64,000 nt of DNA from Muraenolepis orangiensis (GCA_027704905.1 CM051002.1:3597586-3661585); one strand, 5' to 3'. Shown: positions 16,166 through 28,700, numbered from the stretch's first letter. The notes: generated by a model not told the origin, from the sequence alone. A program made the numbers and translations.

Positions 16166-16690
16166 GGTAGGCAAGAGAACAACTCCTCACCAGAAGTCAA
16201 AAGTGCACTTCATTTCTAACTAAGAACTGAACCAGTGCTCAGGTAAAAGTACAATAAGTTGACAAACAATAGAAACAATACAATACTGACAGATGGACGT
16301 AAGTCCGCAATACCACCGTAAACCACAGGGTGTTCCACCCTTTGTTTGTTCCAGCTGCTTTCTGCCATCGCGAGCATGAGCATCACTTGTATATCTCTTG
16401 GGCCGGTACCAATTGAGCTTTTCTCTATGGCTCCACGCGCCGTTAAACTGCCGACCCCCGAGGCTCAGCTTGACCCCAGAAGAAGACAAGGTTGGCCTAG
16501 AGAACAAATGGCCACGTTAATAACCTTTCTCCATCACACCACAGGTTTGCCTGGTGATCAATGTATTTTCCCCCCTGGAAGTGCTCTGTAAGTACACGGG
16601 AGAATCTGCAGAATCTTCCTTTCCTCCCTCTATAAGGATCTTGTGGGTTTTCCCGAAAATACCAGTAAAAAATGTTATTGTTATGTTGTG
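16166..16690. other. Non-coding stretch
   Basis: Nothing recognised. The minus-strand frame 16220-16507 has no known domain. Confidence 0.4.
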
Positions 16691-16694
16691 TTAA

Positions 16695-16719
16695 TGTGTG
16701 TGTGTGTGTGTATATATGT

Positions 16720-16766
<47 letters not shown>

Positions 16767-16834
16767 TAATACAGACTGTGATGCATGTTATGTTTTGTGT
16801 GTGCGTATGTGCGTGCGCGTGTGTGTGTGTGTGT

Positions 16835-16884
<50 letters not shown>

Positions 16885-16943
16885 GTGTGTGTGTGCTTAA
16901 TACAGACTGTGATGCATGTTATGTTTTGTGTGTGCGTATGTGC

Positions 16944-17000
<57 letters not shown>

Positions 17001-17017
17001 TGTGTGTGTGTGTGTGT

Positions 17018-17101
<84 letters not shown>
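16695..17101. repeat. (TG)n array with a duplicated unique segment
   Basis: TG tracts flank two near-identical copies of about 60 bases (CTTAATACAGACTGTGATGC at 16764 and 16896, each followed by ATGTTATGTTTTGTGTGTGC). The repeat therefore expanded together with a piece of unique DNA, a period of about 132 bases. Confidence 0.95.
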
Positions 17102-17103
<2 letters not shown>

Positions 17104-18157
17104 CTTTTGTGAAAAATGCTGAATGCTCAGCCAACTATGGATTTGGGCAAAGCTCCCTCTGAGATGATGAGGAGGTGTGATCTCTAAAGTGGCTTTTATG
17201 TGGAATCAGTTGCTGCTGGCTGATTCCATCTGCTCTCTATAGACTCCAAGAGACCAGCTTGTGCTTCATCCCCTACATATGGTTTCCCTTCCCGTCATAT
17301 CCCCCCACTTCCCAAACACAGAACCAATAACCCTCAAAGAGCCACTCAAGATGTGCCTTTAATTGGAAACTTATAATGATGATAGTGATTTATGGATCAG
17401 AAAAATAGGCCTATGGTGGATGGGCAGTCCCAAGCATCCATATAACATTTACTCAGGTTATAAAAGCATTTGTAAAGCGGTGGTCTTAATGTTAAATTAT
17501 GTGAAATGTTTTTCTTATATAACCCTTCAAGTATTCAACATGGTTGAGACTCCATGGCCTGTGTGCCCCATTTAGTTGATGTAGCAGCACTGGTAACCAA
17601 CAATAATTTAACATGAAGGAGAAATAAGGCAAAATAGCAAAGCACTTTTGCCTCACATTTGGATTACTCCAACACCACAGCAGTCTGGTCCATGCAACCC
17701 TTTTCAGAATGTCTCATGTGTGCAGGCAATTTATAAAAAACAATGTGAACTTTCCTTAATATATGTTATTTATTATCCATCAACTTTTTAAAATCCATTC
17801 CATTGAGCGACGACTGTTGGTCTCGTCTCTGGCGGAAAAAATGTTCTCATATTAAATTAGTGCCCAGTTCTGTTTAAAGTACCGTTCAAATCAAAGCGCG
17901 ATGACTAATGTCTTCTGGCATAGATTGTTATAGTCGTAACATTACATTGCGCTGCAATATTCCTGACTATTTTCTTTCCAGGAAATATATAGCTAAATGT
18001 TTGCCTATGGTCTATATAGGGAAGTAGTGCAGTAGTGGGGAGTATAATCCCACAAATAATATATATATATATGTATATATCTTTTTCTGATCACCAGGTC
18101 GGAGTGGGCCGTTTCAATAAAGCCCACACCTGGACATGAGTGACTCACAAAGATGCT
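17102..18157. other. Unique-looking non-coding stretch
   Basis: About 1 kb of AT-rich DNA without recognised elements, except a short (TA)n at 18058-18078. No exon found. Confidence 0.4.
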
Positions 18158-18590
<433 letters not shown>

Positions 18591-18729
18591 CATGCATTAT
18601 GAAGGAGAGCTGGTGGTTTATGGAGCCCGGCCCTCCCTGACCATGGTGCGCTCTAATGGGAATCTCACGCTCCGCTACCGCCTGGCACTGCTACAGCCAC
18701 AGCGCGGCCGCCACCGCCCCCCGATGTAT

Positions 18730-18850
18730 AGCCCAATCAGAATCTGAATCAGAATCTGAATCTGAATCTGAATCTGAATCGGAAAGCCTTTATTGTTATT
18801 GTACATCTAAGTAGAATAATTGTCAATTCACTCTTCACACACGACTGCCA
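18730..18850 (-). mobile_element. Retroelement 3' tail with (TGAATC)n
   Basis: Hexamer repeats CTGAATCTGAAT at 18735-18780 abut GGAAAGCCTTTATTGTTATTG. On the minus strand this reads as an AATAAAGGC-type 3' end followed by (GATTCA)n, a common LINE/SINE tail arrangement. The family was not identified. Confidence 0.55.
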
Positions 18851-18867
18851 TATAAAAGCCATATAAA

Positions 18868-18948
<81 letters not shown>
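18868..18948. repeat. (AT)n microsatellite
   Basis: Pure AT tract of about 80 bases next to the left end of the hAT element. Confidence 0.97.
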
Positions 18949-18951
<3 letters not shown>

Positions 18952-18954
18952 AAC

Positions 18955-19953
18955 CAGTGGCGGCTGGTGGTTGTAAAAGTAGGGGAGGAAGGCAGGTGCA
19001 CTATCAATTTTGACAGTGTATTAGTGGGTCATTTTAGAACAACAGAATTCAAACCGATTGTGATGTGAGGGGGAAGAAGCATTGTTTTGATGAAAAATAG
19101 CTATTTAGTGATTACTCTATTAATGATGAAAATCTGAAAAATCGGAATAAAAGTTTTTTGGTAAAACTTGCACAGTGGCGGGTTTTACCAAAAAAACTAA
19201 CGGAATTGAAATTGAGTGAGATTTGAGGGAGAAGCGTTCGGTTGTGTAAAGTATATTTACCTGTATTTAATTCAAATAAGACATACTATCATATAGTAAA
19301 ACCAGTTATGCACGTTAATCGTGTCAATTGTCTAATTGCGACACAGCGAAACACCACCTTGTCACGGTCAGCCATGCTTTCTGTTTACGTTTGGCGTCAT
19401 GCACCTGGAACGCTTTGAGGTCGTTACACGAAAGTTTCAAATCTGAAATGTAATTAAAAGTAAATATATGACTCACGGGTTGTCTGCAACGCGGAATTAA
19501 TATGAACGACACAAGATAGAGACTTCCATGATGATAATCCGCCCCCCAAAACTCTGATTGGGAATTCACCAGTGCAGTGAGATCTGCTGATTGGTTCACA
19601 GCCTCTGTCTAGACCCGCCCTCAGGGAGGATGGTCCTCCCTTAGCGCCATACACACTCATGTTAAACCAGGACTCACCGGCAGCTCTGGTCCGGGAGTTT
19701 TATAATGGACTTCAAAGCGGAGGAAGATCCTCTGTACTTTTAATTAAAAATGAGCGGTAGGGGGCGCTGTTTGTGCTTTGACACAGGGACATGATTGTTG
19801 TGCTTTTGATGTGTTAAACTAGTCATTTCATCATTATTTTCACAGATGAATCTGTGAAAAAGATGTGTATTTATTTTTCTCTTGCAAGTTTATTTTTCTT
19901 TGAAATTTTAGGGAGGATGGTCCTCCCTTTCCTCAATGGATGAGCCGCCACTG
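18955..19953. mobile_element. Nonautonomous hAT-type DNA transposon (uninterrupted copy)
   Basis: The element starts CAGTGGCGGCT and ends AGCCGCCACTG, an 11-bp perfect terminal inverted repeat, with further imperfect inverted similarity inwards (GGGAGG/CCTCCC). It is 999 bp long. No transposase frame is present; the short minus-strand frame near 19454-19660 is shared with the second copy but has no recognised domain. The flanking octamers (ATGATAAC left, ATATATAC right) do not match well, probably because they lie in mutable AT repeats. The sister copy at 50114 has an exact 8-bp duplication, which supports the hAT assignment. Confidence 0.85.
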
Positions 19954-20098
19954 ATATATACATATATATTTATATATATATTTACATAGATATTGCAGTG
20001 ATGAATAGATGGAGATATAAATAATAAGCGGGAAAGAAATAGGCTGTTGAAAAACACTCGACACCTCTTCACATTTGTGAGTGCGGTCGCTGATCGCT

Positions 20099-20100
<2 letters not shown>

Positions 20101-20143
<43 letters not shown>
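20101..20143. repeat. (TG)n microsatellite
   Basis: Short pure TG tract. Confidence 0.95.
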
Positions 20144-20146
<3 letters not shown>

Positions 20147-20260
20147 CGTGTGTTGTTCATCCTGTTGACTGAGGGTCCATGACGCCATGACGAGCGGCAG
20201 GTGGAGGATGGGGGGAGGGGGGGTGAGATGAGGATGAGAAGGATATTCTCAGTGGTGCAG

Positions 20261-20630
<370 letters not shown>

Positions 20631-20823
20631 TATATATATATTGTATATATATATATGTATATATGTATATTTAATTATGTATATATATACTGTATATATA
20701 TAAATGAATATATATATCTATATATATATAGATATATATATAAATGTATATATATTTTTATAATTGTGTATGTGTGTGTGTGTGTATGTATATATTTATT
20801 TATATATTTATACATACATTTAG
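20631..20823. repeat. (TA)n-rich block
   Basis: TATA/TGTA dinucleotide mixture with short (TG)n at 20768-20785; strong potential for self-complementary structure. Confidence 0.9.
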
Positions 20824-20878
20824 TTACCGCCGTGACCTGACCCGGATAAGCTGTAGACGATGGATGGATGGATGGATA
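20824..20878 (+). mobile_element. Rex3-like LINE, extreme 3' end
   Basis: TACCGCCGTGACCTGACCC, then GGATAAGCTGTAGACGATGG and a (GATG)n tail, are the same as the last bases of the copies ending at 6232 and 9118. Only about 50 bases were inserted, an extreme 5' truncation. Confidence 0.85.
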
Positions 20879-22177
20879 CATACATACATTTATTCCTAAA
20901 TATACATTTATATATATATATAAATGTATTTATATATATAATATATACGTATATATAAAATATAGATAGAGGGCTTATGTGACTGTGGGATTATGCACTT
21001 CTAATTTGGGACATTCATTTGATGAAGTACCCCATAATGTTTTGATCATTACAGGACGTCCTGCTGTGTCCATTCTTGTTCCCGGTTCCTACTCCTCTTG
21101 TTAGACCCCAGCGTGGGATCTCTGCAGATGAACAAAGGGGATTACAATCTCAGAAGAATTGAATGCCTCCGATGAGCCATCTCTTGCTATACCATGTGCT
21201 TTTTTATTAGCCCTCTCGCACAACTGATTTTTGTTCTTTGCTTCTGTTTCTATTTTGACAGTTTCTACTCTGGTTACCATTTAAATGGACCCAGCAAGTG
21301 AAATAACGGCTTGAATCTCAGGCAGCGGAGTGGACACCTCTTGGCCCAGAGACAACAAGTTTTCTGGTCCTGACGGTGGTGGCCCTCAGTGTGACGACCA
21401 AACAGCTGACTCTTTGATAACTCCTTCAGTTCCTACAGAGGGCCATGTGGCCCCTGGAGTCCCTCGGCTGACTGATGACGACTGCCCTATTTGTACATCA
21501 TAGCCTCTTCGGGGGCCAATAGCTGCCTAATAGCTCGTAATCCCCCCCTTTTCATCATTGAAAGCCTCCTTTCCGGTCCCACTTTGGACCTGCTGGTTCT
21601 GGCTTTCAGGAACATCGTGTTGCGTTATCACCTTTGTGAGTGTTGTCGTTGCCGATAACTCTTTATTTTTTAAGGGTTATCCCCCTTTCCTGCTCAGCGA
21701 TTATAAAGTCATGACAGAGAGAGTGAAGCACCCCAGCATAGCCACCACCGCCCCTCCCCTTTCCTTGTACGTTGCATTATCAAAGAATCCGAGTTGGTGT
21801 GTATTATATTGTGCATATTATCTAGGTTTATATCTATATACATTTAGAATAATATATAAGCATTACATGCACTTCCTAATGCATTTTATAACGCAATTGA
21901 GAATAATGCAGCAGTAAAATATCACTTATGATGCACAGACCAAGCGATTGACAGAGCTTTACTCATCTATAGTGTCTATAATGTCTCTGAAGCTGAGCAC
22001 AATGCAGCCCGGGCCCCTGGCAGCTCAGCGCCACGTGCAGACAGATGTTATCCTTGGTCCGTGCCCAGCTAACCTCTGGCTAACAATGCCAGCAACGTTG
22101 GGTTCCTTTTAAAATAATTCCGCTAACCTGACGGGATTCCTCTATTAACACGTGCCAACCAGTGAATCATCCCAGCA
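20879..22177. other. Non-coding stretch
   Basis: AT-rich to about 20965, then about 1.2 kb of more balanced, microsatellite-free DNA (21000-22177). No splice-bounded coding exon was recognised; the frame 21558-21917 has no known domain. Confidence 0.4.
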
Positions 22178-22430
22178 TTCTCCTCCTCCTCCTCCTCCTC
22201 CTCCTCCTCCTCCTCCTCCTCCTCCTCCTCCTCCTCCTCCTCCTCCTCCTCCTCCTCCTCCTCCTCCTCCTCCTCTTCCTTCTATTCCTCCTCATCCTCT
22301 TTCTTTTCTTCCTCGTCCTCTTCCTCCTCTTCCTCCTCCCCATCCTCCTCTATCGCCCACTCATTCTCCTCTTCCTCCTCCTCCTTCTCCTCTTCCACCT
22401 CCTCCTCCTCCTCCTTGTCCTCCCCTCGCC
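22178..22430. repeat. (TCC)n trinucleotide array
   Basis: Pure to about 22275 and degenerate to about 22425. It encodes poly-Pro, poly-Leu or poly-Ser depending on frame; none is bounded by splice sites, so I do not call it coding. Confidence 0.95.
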
Positions 22431-22772
22431 AGCCAAGGAACCAGACGGTCAGGTTCCCGGCGATGTGCTGTGCTGGTCTATCATTAGGCCGGCTCCATCC
22501 CCCTCCAGCGCCCGGTCCAGAGGGTTTTGCCTTGGCTGCTGTTGCGGCAAAAAAAAATCACAGTTGGCTGTGGATTTTATACCGACATGGGGGCCCCTTA
22601 AGTGGAGCGCGCTCACGGTGGCGGTGGTCGTGGCCATGATGGAGCAGTTTGTTTTTGACAGATACCTGGGTACTGGCCGCTGTCCTGGGCATCGTGACGC
22701 ACTCGCTCAACTAAAACAAGGTTAAATTTACAAGTGCACATGCACAGTTGCAAAGATGCGCAGATGCACATA
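22431..22772. other. Non-coding spacer
   Basis: GC-rich around 22430-22530. No gene recognised. Confidence 0.4.
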
Positions 22773-22773
22773 T

Positions 22774-22866
<93 letters not shown>
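22773..22866. repeat. (CA)n microsatellite
   Basis: Pure CA tract of about 92 bases. Confidence 0.98.
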
Positions 22867-22871
<5 letters not shown>

Positions 22872-23483
22872 CGTTTGGTATTGCCACCTTGATGCTGGCT
22901 CTCTTGTTGGTCATCTGCATTCTACTGTATTCATTTCATCCTTCCATCTTTTCAGCATTCCTTCTTTCTGGTCATTCTCCTGTGCTTCACTGTGCCTTCC
23001 CACCAGTCCCCGTTCCACCAGCTCTCTATCTCTGTTCTATCTCATGTGTGTGTATGTGTGTCCCCCTCACATCCTATCCATCCCTCTCTTGTTGGCGTTA
23101 AACATGAAGCACACTAACCTGTGAGATGAGTGATTTAGTAATTGTGCAGCTGGCAGAGCAGGTCTGAGGAACAGAAGCAGAAGACACGGGCCGCCTGATG
23201 AGGAGAGGCCGGCCATGGCAGAGATCTCTGGTGGGTTACCGACAGAAAGAAGTATCTCCATGAACGTGAAAGAGAGAACACACAAGTGAAATTAATTCCG
23301 CTCTCAGTCTGTTTGTGGGTGGATTTCGAAAGTCAAAAAAGTTTAACAGTTGACAAAAATAAGTATAGAAACTGAAGCTCAGCAGCCATTTGCTCAAAAG
23401 GGATGGGTGTTTTGCTGCCAGGAGGGGGGGGGGCATTGGCTGAGAGCAAAAAGGAAGAAATCTAGAAAACATTGGTGAATTTA
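22867..23483. other. Non-coding stretch
   Basis: C/T-rich in places. No exon or element recognised. Confidence 0.4.
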
Positions 23484-23757
23484 GAAGACCGGCTTTAGCA
23501 ATATTTCACCTCTCATTACCAAGCGTACGCTGACAGAGCAAACTAATGGAAGGTACCGCCCGTTCTTCGTGATTCGGTGCGTCGATGCAGATCAAATTTA
23601 CGTTTATTTCATTTTTAATTTACAAGACTGGCTTTAGCAAGCCACTGACAATATTTCACCTCTCATTACCAAGCGTACGCTGACATTGCACACTAATGGA
23701 AGGTAGCACCCGTTCTTTGTGATTCGGTGCACCGATGCATATCGTATTTACGTTTCT
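23484..23757. repeat. Tandem duplication of about 135 bp (two diverged copies)
   Basis: The blocks beginning AAGACCGGCTTTAGCAATAT (23484) and AAGACTGGCTTTAGCAAGCC (about 23622) are homologous throughout, sharing CTCATTACCAAGCGTACGCT, CTAATGGAAGGTA and GTGATTCGGTGC. They differ by a small indel (AGCCACTGAC extra in copy 2) and about a dozen substitutions. Confidence 0.88.
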
Positions 23758-24699
23758 GCTTCTGCCGCCACTGACACCGGCTAGCATTGGCTTGACGTTG
23801 CCAACACACAACATGGAGGTTCTGGATTCACCAACGCAAAGGGAGTCCCAGTGAGTAACCAGGCCCAGGCAATAACAGGCTCAGCCCAGCTCTCTGCTGG
23901 AGTGTTGGGACCGCCTGGTAAATAGAAGCTTGTCTTCTTTGTGCAACTACGTGGGAAAATCTGTCACTCACTCTCATATGTTAATTAAACAGGGTGGGTA
24001 CACAAATCTGTCCACATTGCATGTGTTTTTGTGTGTGTGACTGGTGGCGAGTCAATGGAATGAAAACAAATCCCACGAAGCCACTCGGTTTCCGGAATCA
24101 CTTGCCTCTGGTAAGGATGTGTGATGGAGCATTGTCACGTAGGACATCTTGTAGAGTCTCTAATTCATTGTACAATCAATGAATAATTCAATAAATTTAC
24201 ATTGAATCTTGAATCTTGAATCTTGAATTGTGGTTAGTTTGCCGCCCCTACAAAGATGTGGTTCAACTCTCTATTGTTAAAACCACCACCACACTCTGCC
24301 GGCTGTCCGTGATTGGCCCTGAAGGAGCAGGACTCGCAAGAGACATCACCTCATTGGCTCCTCTCAGTGGGAGGGATCATAAATCACGTTTTGCCCGGGC
24401 ACAAAAACGTTGGCGATGCTAACCATGTTTGCGGCGGCATCAAAAGCGCTGGACCACTTTTAAAACCCTGTTGGCTGCAACCTTTTACGCAATTTTCTCA
24501 TTTCTGCGGTATGCGTTGAAGCATTACGAATGGGGGGGACTCTCAGAGCTAACGGTGTGCTGCCGTTGTGGTCCTCTGTCCTCTGTTTGTCTTTCCTCCC
24601 AGCGAACCTTCTGTACTCCCAAGTAATGTCTTTAGTCAGTCCGTCTAGCAAGCAAATGGTCAATTAAAACTCCACTGCTGTAACCACTTAAACAGGAGA

Positions 24700-24702
<3 letters not shown>
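23758..24702. other. Non-coding stretch with a retroelement tail
   Basis: ATTGAATCTTGAATCTTGAA at 24202-24221, after AATAAATTTAC, is a (TTGAATC)n tail of a + strand retroelement whose body is not recognisable. Elsewhere nothing was identified. Confidence 0.45.
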
Positions 24703-24748
<46 letters not shown>

Positions 24749-24808
24749 ACCCACACAGACACACACAGACAGACACACACACACACACACACACATACAT
24801 ACACACAC
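24703..24808. repeat. (CA)n microsatellite with CAGA variants
   Basis: CA tract interrupted by ACAGACAC and CCCACAC units. Confidence 0.95.
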
Positions 24809-25013
24809 GCATAGTGTGTATAAATGCTTTGTTCTGTACATCCTTCTATTATCCACCCTCTCTATGACACGGTAGCCGGGGTGCCAAGCAACTGGGACAA
24901 ATGGGGATTGGAGATGACAAAATAGGCTGCTTAGGGCCGGCTTTGATGCCGACTTCCATGCATCTGATGGGGAGATGCAGCCTATGGAGGAGTCAGCCAG
25001 CCGCCTTATCCCT

Positions 25014-25103
25014 GAGTGTGTGTGTATGCGTGTGTGTGTGTTTGTGTGTGTGTGAGTATGTATGTGAGTGTGTGTGTGCAGTTAATGTGTAAGCTGACAT
25101 TGA

Positions 25104-25150
<47 letters not shown>
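25014..25150. repeat. (TG)n microsatellite, two blocks
   Basis: TG tracts at 25014-25080 and 25106-25150 separated by a short unique spacer. Confidence 0.95.
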
Positions 25151-25153
<3 letters not shown>

Positions 25154-25363
25154 CTGCAAATGATGTGTTCATGTCCAAGCATACATTGTGTGTGTGTGTC
25201 TAGGTGTGGGTCCGTCTATCTCTTAGAGTGTCAGACACATAAATATACCAGCTGTGAGGTGGAGGCTGTCACCGCCTGTTAACCTCCAGCCATACAAATA
25301 TATAGTCTTAACTCACTGTCCCGTCATATTGTTTAGACTGTGGTCAATGATACACAATGCTAT

Positions 25364-25428
<65 letters not shown>
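25364..25428. repeat. (GA)n microsatellite
   Basis: Pure GA tract of about 64 bases. Confidence 0.98.
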
Positions 25429-25432
<4 letters not shown>

Positions 25433-25859
25433 AGGAACATGGTCCTGGGGTTCCAGCTCAGCCGTTAAACTGTAGACTCTTTGGCTTCCTTAGTTGTGTA
25501 TGCAAGTGTAGGTTTTTATTTGTGTGTGTGTAAGGCTGTGTGTCTCGTCCTTGTTATGAATGAGAGCGATACAGATATGGCATTTAAATAGAGCGTTATC
25601 ATGCATTGTGAAGTACGTGGAGAGGCCAAGAGGAGTAGAAAAGAGATTGCGATCTATAAATATATAAATTTATTTATTTATTTATAAATATACTGAAAAT
25701 GGAGGACAGTACAAGCAGAGAAAGACATACACGGATTGTCAACTAGACAGGGCATGCAAGTACAAATATTAAGGAAAAAATGATTTGTCAGTGCGCCAAA
25801 AGGGACATGCGGTGCTGATATGTAACGGCGGAGCGCCACATGAGAGAGAGAGAATTTTA

Positions 25860-26004
25860 TAAACAGCGCCCTGGGGAGCAGTGTAGGGGTCTGGTGCCTT
25901 GCTCGAGGGCAGCTCAGCAGTGCCATGGTGTTTCAGGGACTAGAACCGCCGACCTTCCGGTTTCCAAGCCAAGTCCAAACAGACTGAGCTATCCTGCCGC
26001 CTAT
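25860..26004 (-). mobile_element. tRNA-derived SINE, family A, tail-truncated
   Basis: Head end with CAGACTGAGCTATCCTGCCGCC (box A complement) at 25979-26001 and GGGACTAGAACCGCCGACC (box B complement). The copy stops in the GGGGAGCAGTGTAGGGGTC body and lacks the 3' tail. Confidence 0.82.
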
Positions 26005-27468
26005 CGTGATGATATGATGATATTGTGATATCGTTAAACACAATTCTGCGATCTACCTTGATGATAAACTGATACAATTATTCTATCTATAATTTTCAAA
26101 TGTCATAGTTTTGTTAGACATCACGCATAGCATTAACATGCAGTTCAATGTGATAGATGTTTATGTAACATTTGTATGTAGCATTAATATGCAACAATTG
26201 GACCCTGGTTATATACAGAAAATGCATACGCTTATGGACTCATGAAAGCTGAACGTTTTGTAGGTTATAAAGAATAAATCCTGTCTTCATTTATTTGTGT
26301 TGAAAAATCCCCAAAAATCCCTGAGCAGTGCTCAAGTGGGAAATCAATTAAAAAAAACGTTTCATTTAAAAAACAAGCTGTTATTTCTTGCTGATTAGTA
26401 TTTGATGCGGTATCAAAACAGAGTGCTGTGAGCAACGTCTTCTAGGCCGCTAATGGATTGCTGGCTACAGTCGGGCTTCTGGACGTCCCCGGCTGATTAT
26501 GCAAGATGTTTGCAGTGCACGGGGCCGGTGATTGATGATGCCGCGCTGCACTTAGTTTTTATCCCCACTCAAAACAACCAGTCATCTTAAAACAATGATC
26601 TGTGCTTCTTTTTACAGTATGCAGAGGATGTTAGAACAACATATTTGAGAGAAAGAATCAGGAAAAGAGGAGGGGGGGGCGAGAGTGGAGTGCTATAGAG
26701 GGAGAGAGAGAGTGGGTTGAGAGTGGGTGAGAGAAGAGATAAATAGACGGAGAGAGACAAGACAGACATTTGCATCATCGGATGGCATGTTTTGCTGGCA
26801 AATGCTGCAATGGGAAGGTCATTAATTGACATGCTATAAATTTGCCTCGGCTACTCGGTCTGACTCCAACGCCACGGTTGCCAACTCAGAGACGAGAGTG
26901 AAACAAGACTCTCGCACACTTTCACCCCCACCATCCAGCTCTCATCTACATCTCTCACCACCCCCATCCCCACCACCACCACCACCCCTATCCTTCTCTC
27001 CAACTCATTAGCATCCGCTACTTTTAGACCTAATTATGAGTAAATGTCTGCACACTTAATGAAATTCTCTTACAGAACAGATGAGGATCAGATCTGCTGC
27101 ACTGTTTCACATTTAGTTGTTCTAAATGCCAAGCAGTTGCTGCACGGCAAACTATTGACTGGCTTGCCAAGCAACTAGTGTGGAGCTGTTCACGAATCCT
27201 GTTTGGAGAGAAACACAAATGTTTGATACAAATTGATGTTAATTAAGCATATGCAAATAAGCTCTGTACACTTGTTAAGGCGTCTACAGTAGGAGGAGCG
27301 CAAGGGAATATCACGATTATGCAACAAAAACTAAACATCTGCCTTTGAGGCAGAGAGGAATAAACAACATGTTGTTATTCATTTTTTTTATCTTTGGAGT
27401 CATCTCTATTACATGTAGGAAACAATCCATTTGATCAATTCATGATCAATACAAATGCTATTTTGAAT
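26005..27468. other. Non-coding stretch
   Basis: About 1.46 kb without recognised transposons. A C-rich patch (ACCACCACCACCACCCC) lies near 26970-26990. Nothing can be assigned as coding. Confidence 0.4.
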
Positions 27469-28415
27469 CACCATCCATCCATCGTCTACTTCTTATCTGG
27501 GTCGGGTCGCGGAGGTAGCAGCTTCAGCAGGGGACTCCAAACTCCCCTCTCCATGGCAACATGGACCAGCTCTGACTGGGGGATCCCGAGGCGTTCCCAG
27601 GCCAGGAGGAGATGTAATCACCCCACCTGTACCTCGGTCTGCCCCGTGGTCTCTTCCCACCTGTACCTCGGTCTGCCCCGTGGTCTCTTCCCACCTGTAC
27701 CTCGGTCTGCCCCGTGGTCTCTTCCCACCTGTACCTCGGTCTGCCCCGTGGTCTCCTCCCACCTGTACCTCGGTCTGCCCCGTGGTCTCTTCCCACCTGT
27801 ACCTCGGTCTGCCCCGTGGTCTCTTCCCACCTGTACCTCGGTCTGCCCCGTGGTCTCCTCCCACCTGTACCTCGGTCTGCCCCGTGGTCTCTTCCCACCT
27901 GGATGTGCCTGGAAAACCTCCCTCGGGAGGCGACCAGGAAGCAACCTTTCTACGTGAAGGAGCAGCAGCTCTCTGAGTACTCTGAGTATCTCACAAGTGA
28001 CTGAGCTTCTCACCCTATCCATAGGGGAGATACCTGAGGAAACTCATTTTGGCTGCCTGTATTCACAATCTCGTCCTTTCGGTCATTACCCATTGTTCAT
28101 GACCATAGGTGAGGGTAGGAATGAAGACTGACTGGTAGATCGAAAGCTTTGCCTTTTGGCTCTGCTCTCTTTTGATTACCACGATGCAGTAAAGGGCACC
28201 CAATACCGCTCCCGCTGCACCTATTTTCCGGTCAATCTCACACTCCATCCTCGGAGAACTATACCCCGAGATACTTGAACTCCTTGACTTGGGGTAAGGA
28301 CTCACTCCCCACTTGGAGTAGACAATCCACCGGTTTCCTGCTGAGAACCATGGCCTCAGATTTAGAGGCAATGATCCTCATCCCAGCCGCTTCACACTCC
28401 ATCGGCCATTATTTT
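27469..28415 (-). mobile_element. Rex3-like LINE 3' part with expanded 34-bp repeat
   Basis: Minus-strand translation gives the segment after the RT core (GAAGAVLGALY, KAKLSIYQSVFIPTLTYGHE, VMTERTRL near 28070-28240), then LLPGRLPREVFQAHPGGKRP near 27900-27950, then the C-terminal GDYISSWPGNASGSP region and a complementary CCATCCATCC tail at 27472-27482. Between them the 34-bp unit GRPRYRW-encoding block is repeated about eight times (27621-27900). The copy is 5'-truncated and frame-disrupted. Confidence 0.88.
27621..27900 (-). repeat. 34-bp minisatellite inside the Rex3-like ORF
   Basis: Roughly eight units of CACCTGTACCTCGGTCTGCC + CCGTGGTCTCTTCC (given on the + strand in two parts), with a C/T variant (TCTCCTCCC versus TCTCTTCCC) alternating in a non-random order. 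The unit has no stop in any frame of either the minus or plus strand, so six artefactual ORFs cross it. Confidence 0.95.
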
Positions 28416-28423
28416 GAATATAA

Positions 28424-28700
28424 AAGGGGTAGGGGTTAGGGAGTTACATAGGTATGGGTTAGGGCGGAATATAGGTAGGAGTTAGGGAGGAATGTAGGTG
28501 GGGTTAGAGAGGAATATTGGTGGGGTAAGGGAGGAATACATATGTATGGCTTAGGGAGGAATATAGGTAGGGGTTATGGAGGAATATAGATAGGGGTTAA
28601 GGAGGTATATAGGTGGGGTTAGTGAGGAATAGACATATAGGGCTTAGGGAGGAATATAGGTAGGGGTTGGTGAAGAATGAAGTAGGGAAGAAAGGGAGGG
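28424..28700. repeat. GGTTAGGGAGGAATATAGGTA minisatellite
   Basis: About 11 diverged units of 22-26 bp built around GTTAGGGAGGAATATAGG, each with a TTAGGG-like core. It directly abuts the truncated end of the Rex3-like LINE. Confidence 0.88.

Noticed and set aside
22152..22487. Proline-rich ORF across the (TCC)n array
   Set aside because: The frame is a direct read-out of a trinucleotide repeat, open in several frames, with no splice signals or flanking conserved coding sequence.
27621..27900. Regularly spaced 34-bp repeat reminiscent of a CRISPR array
   Set aside because: There are no unique spacers; the units are directly adjacent and lie inside a LINE coding region in a vertebrate genome.
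28424..28700. True telomeric repeat
   Set aside because: The TTAGGG motif is only part of a longer, diverged 24-bp unit and not a run of hexamers.
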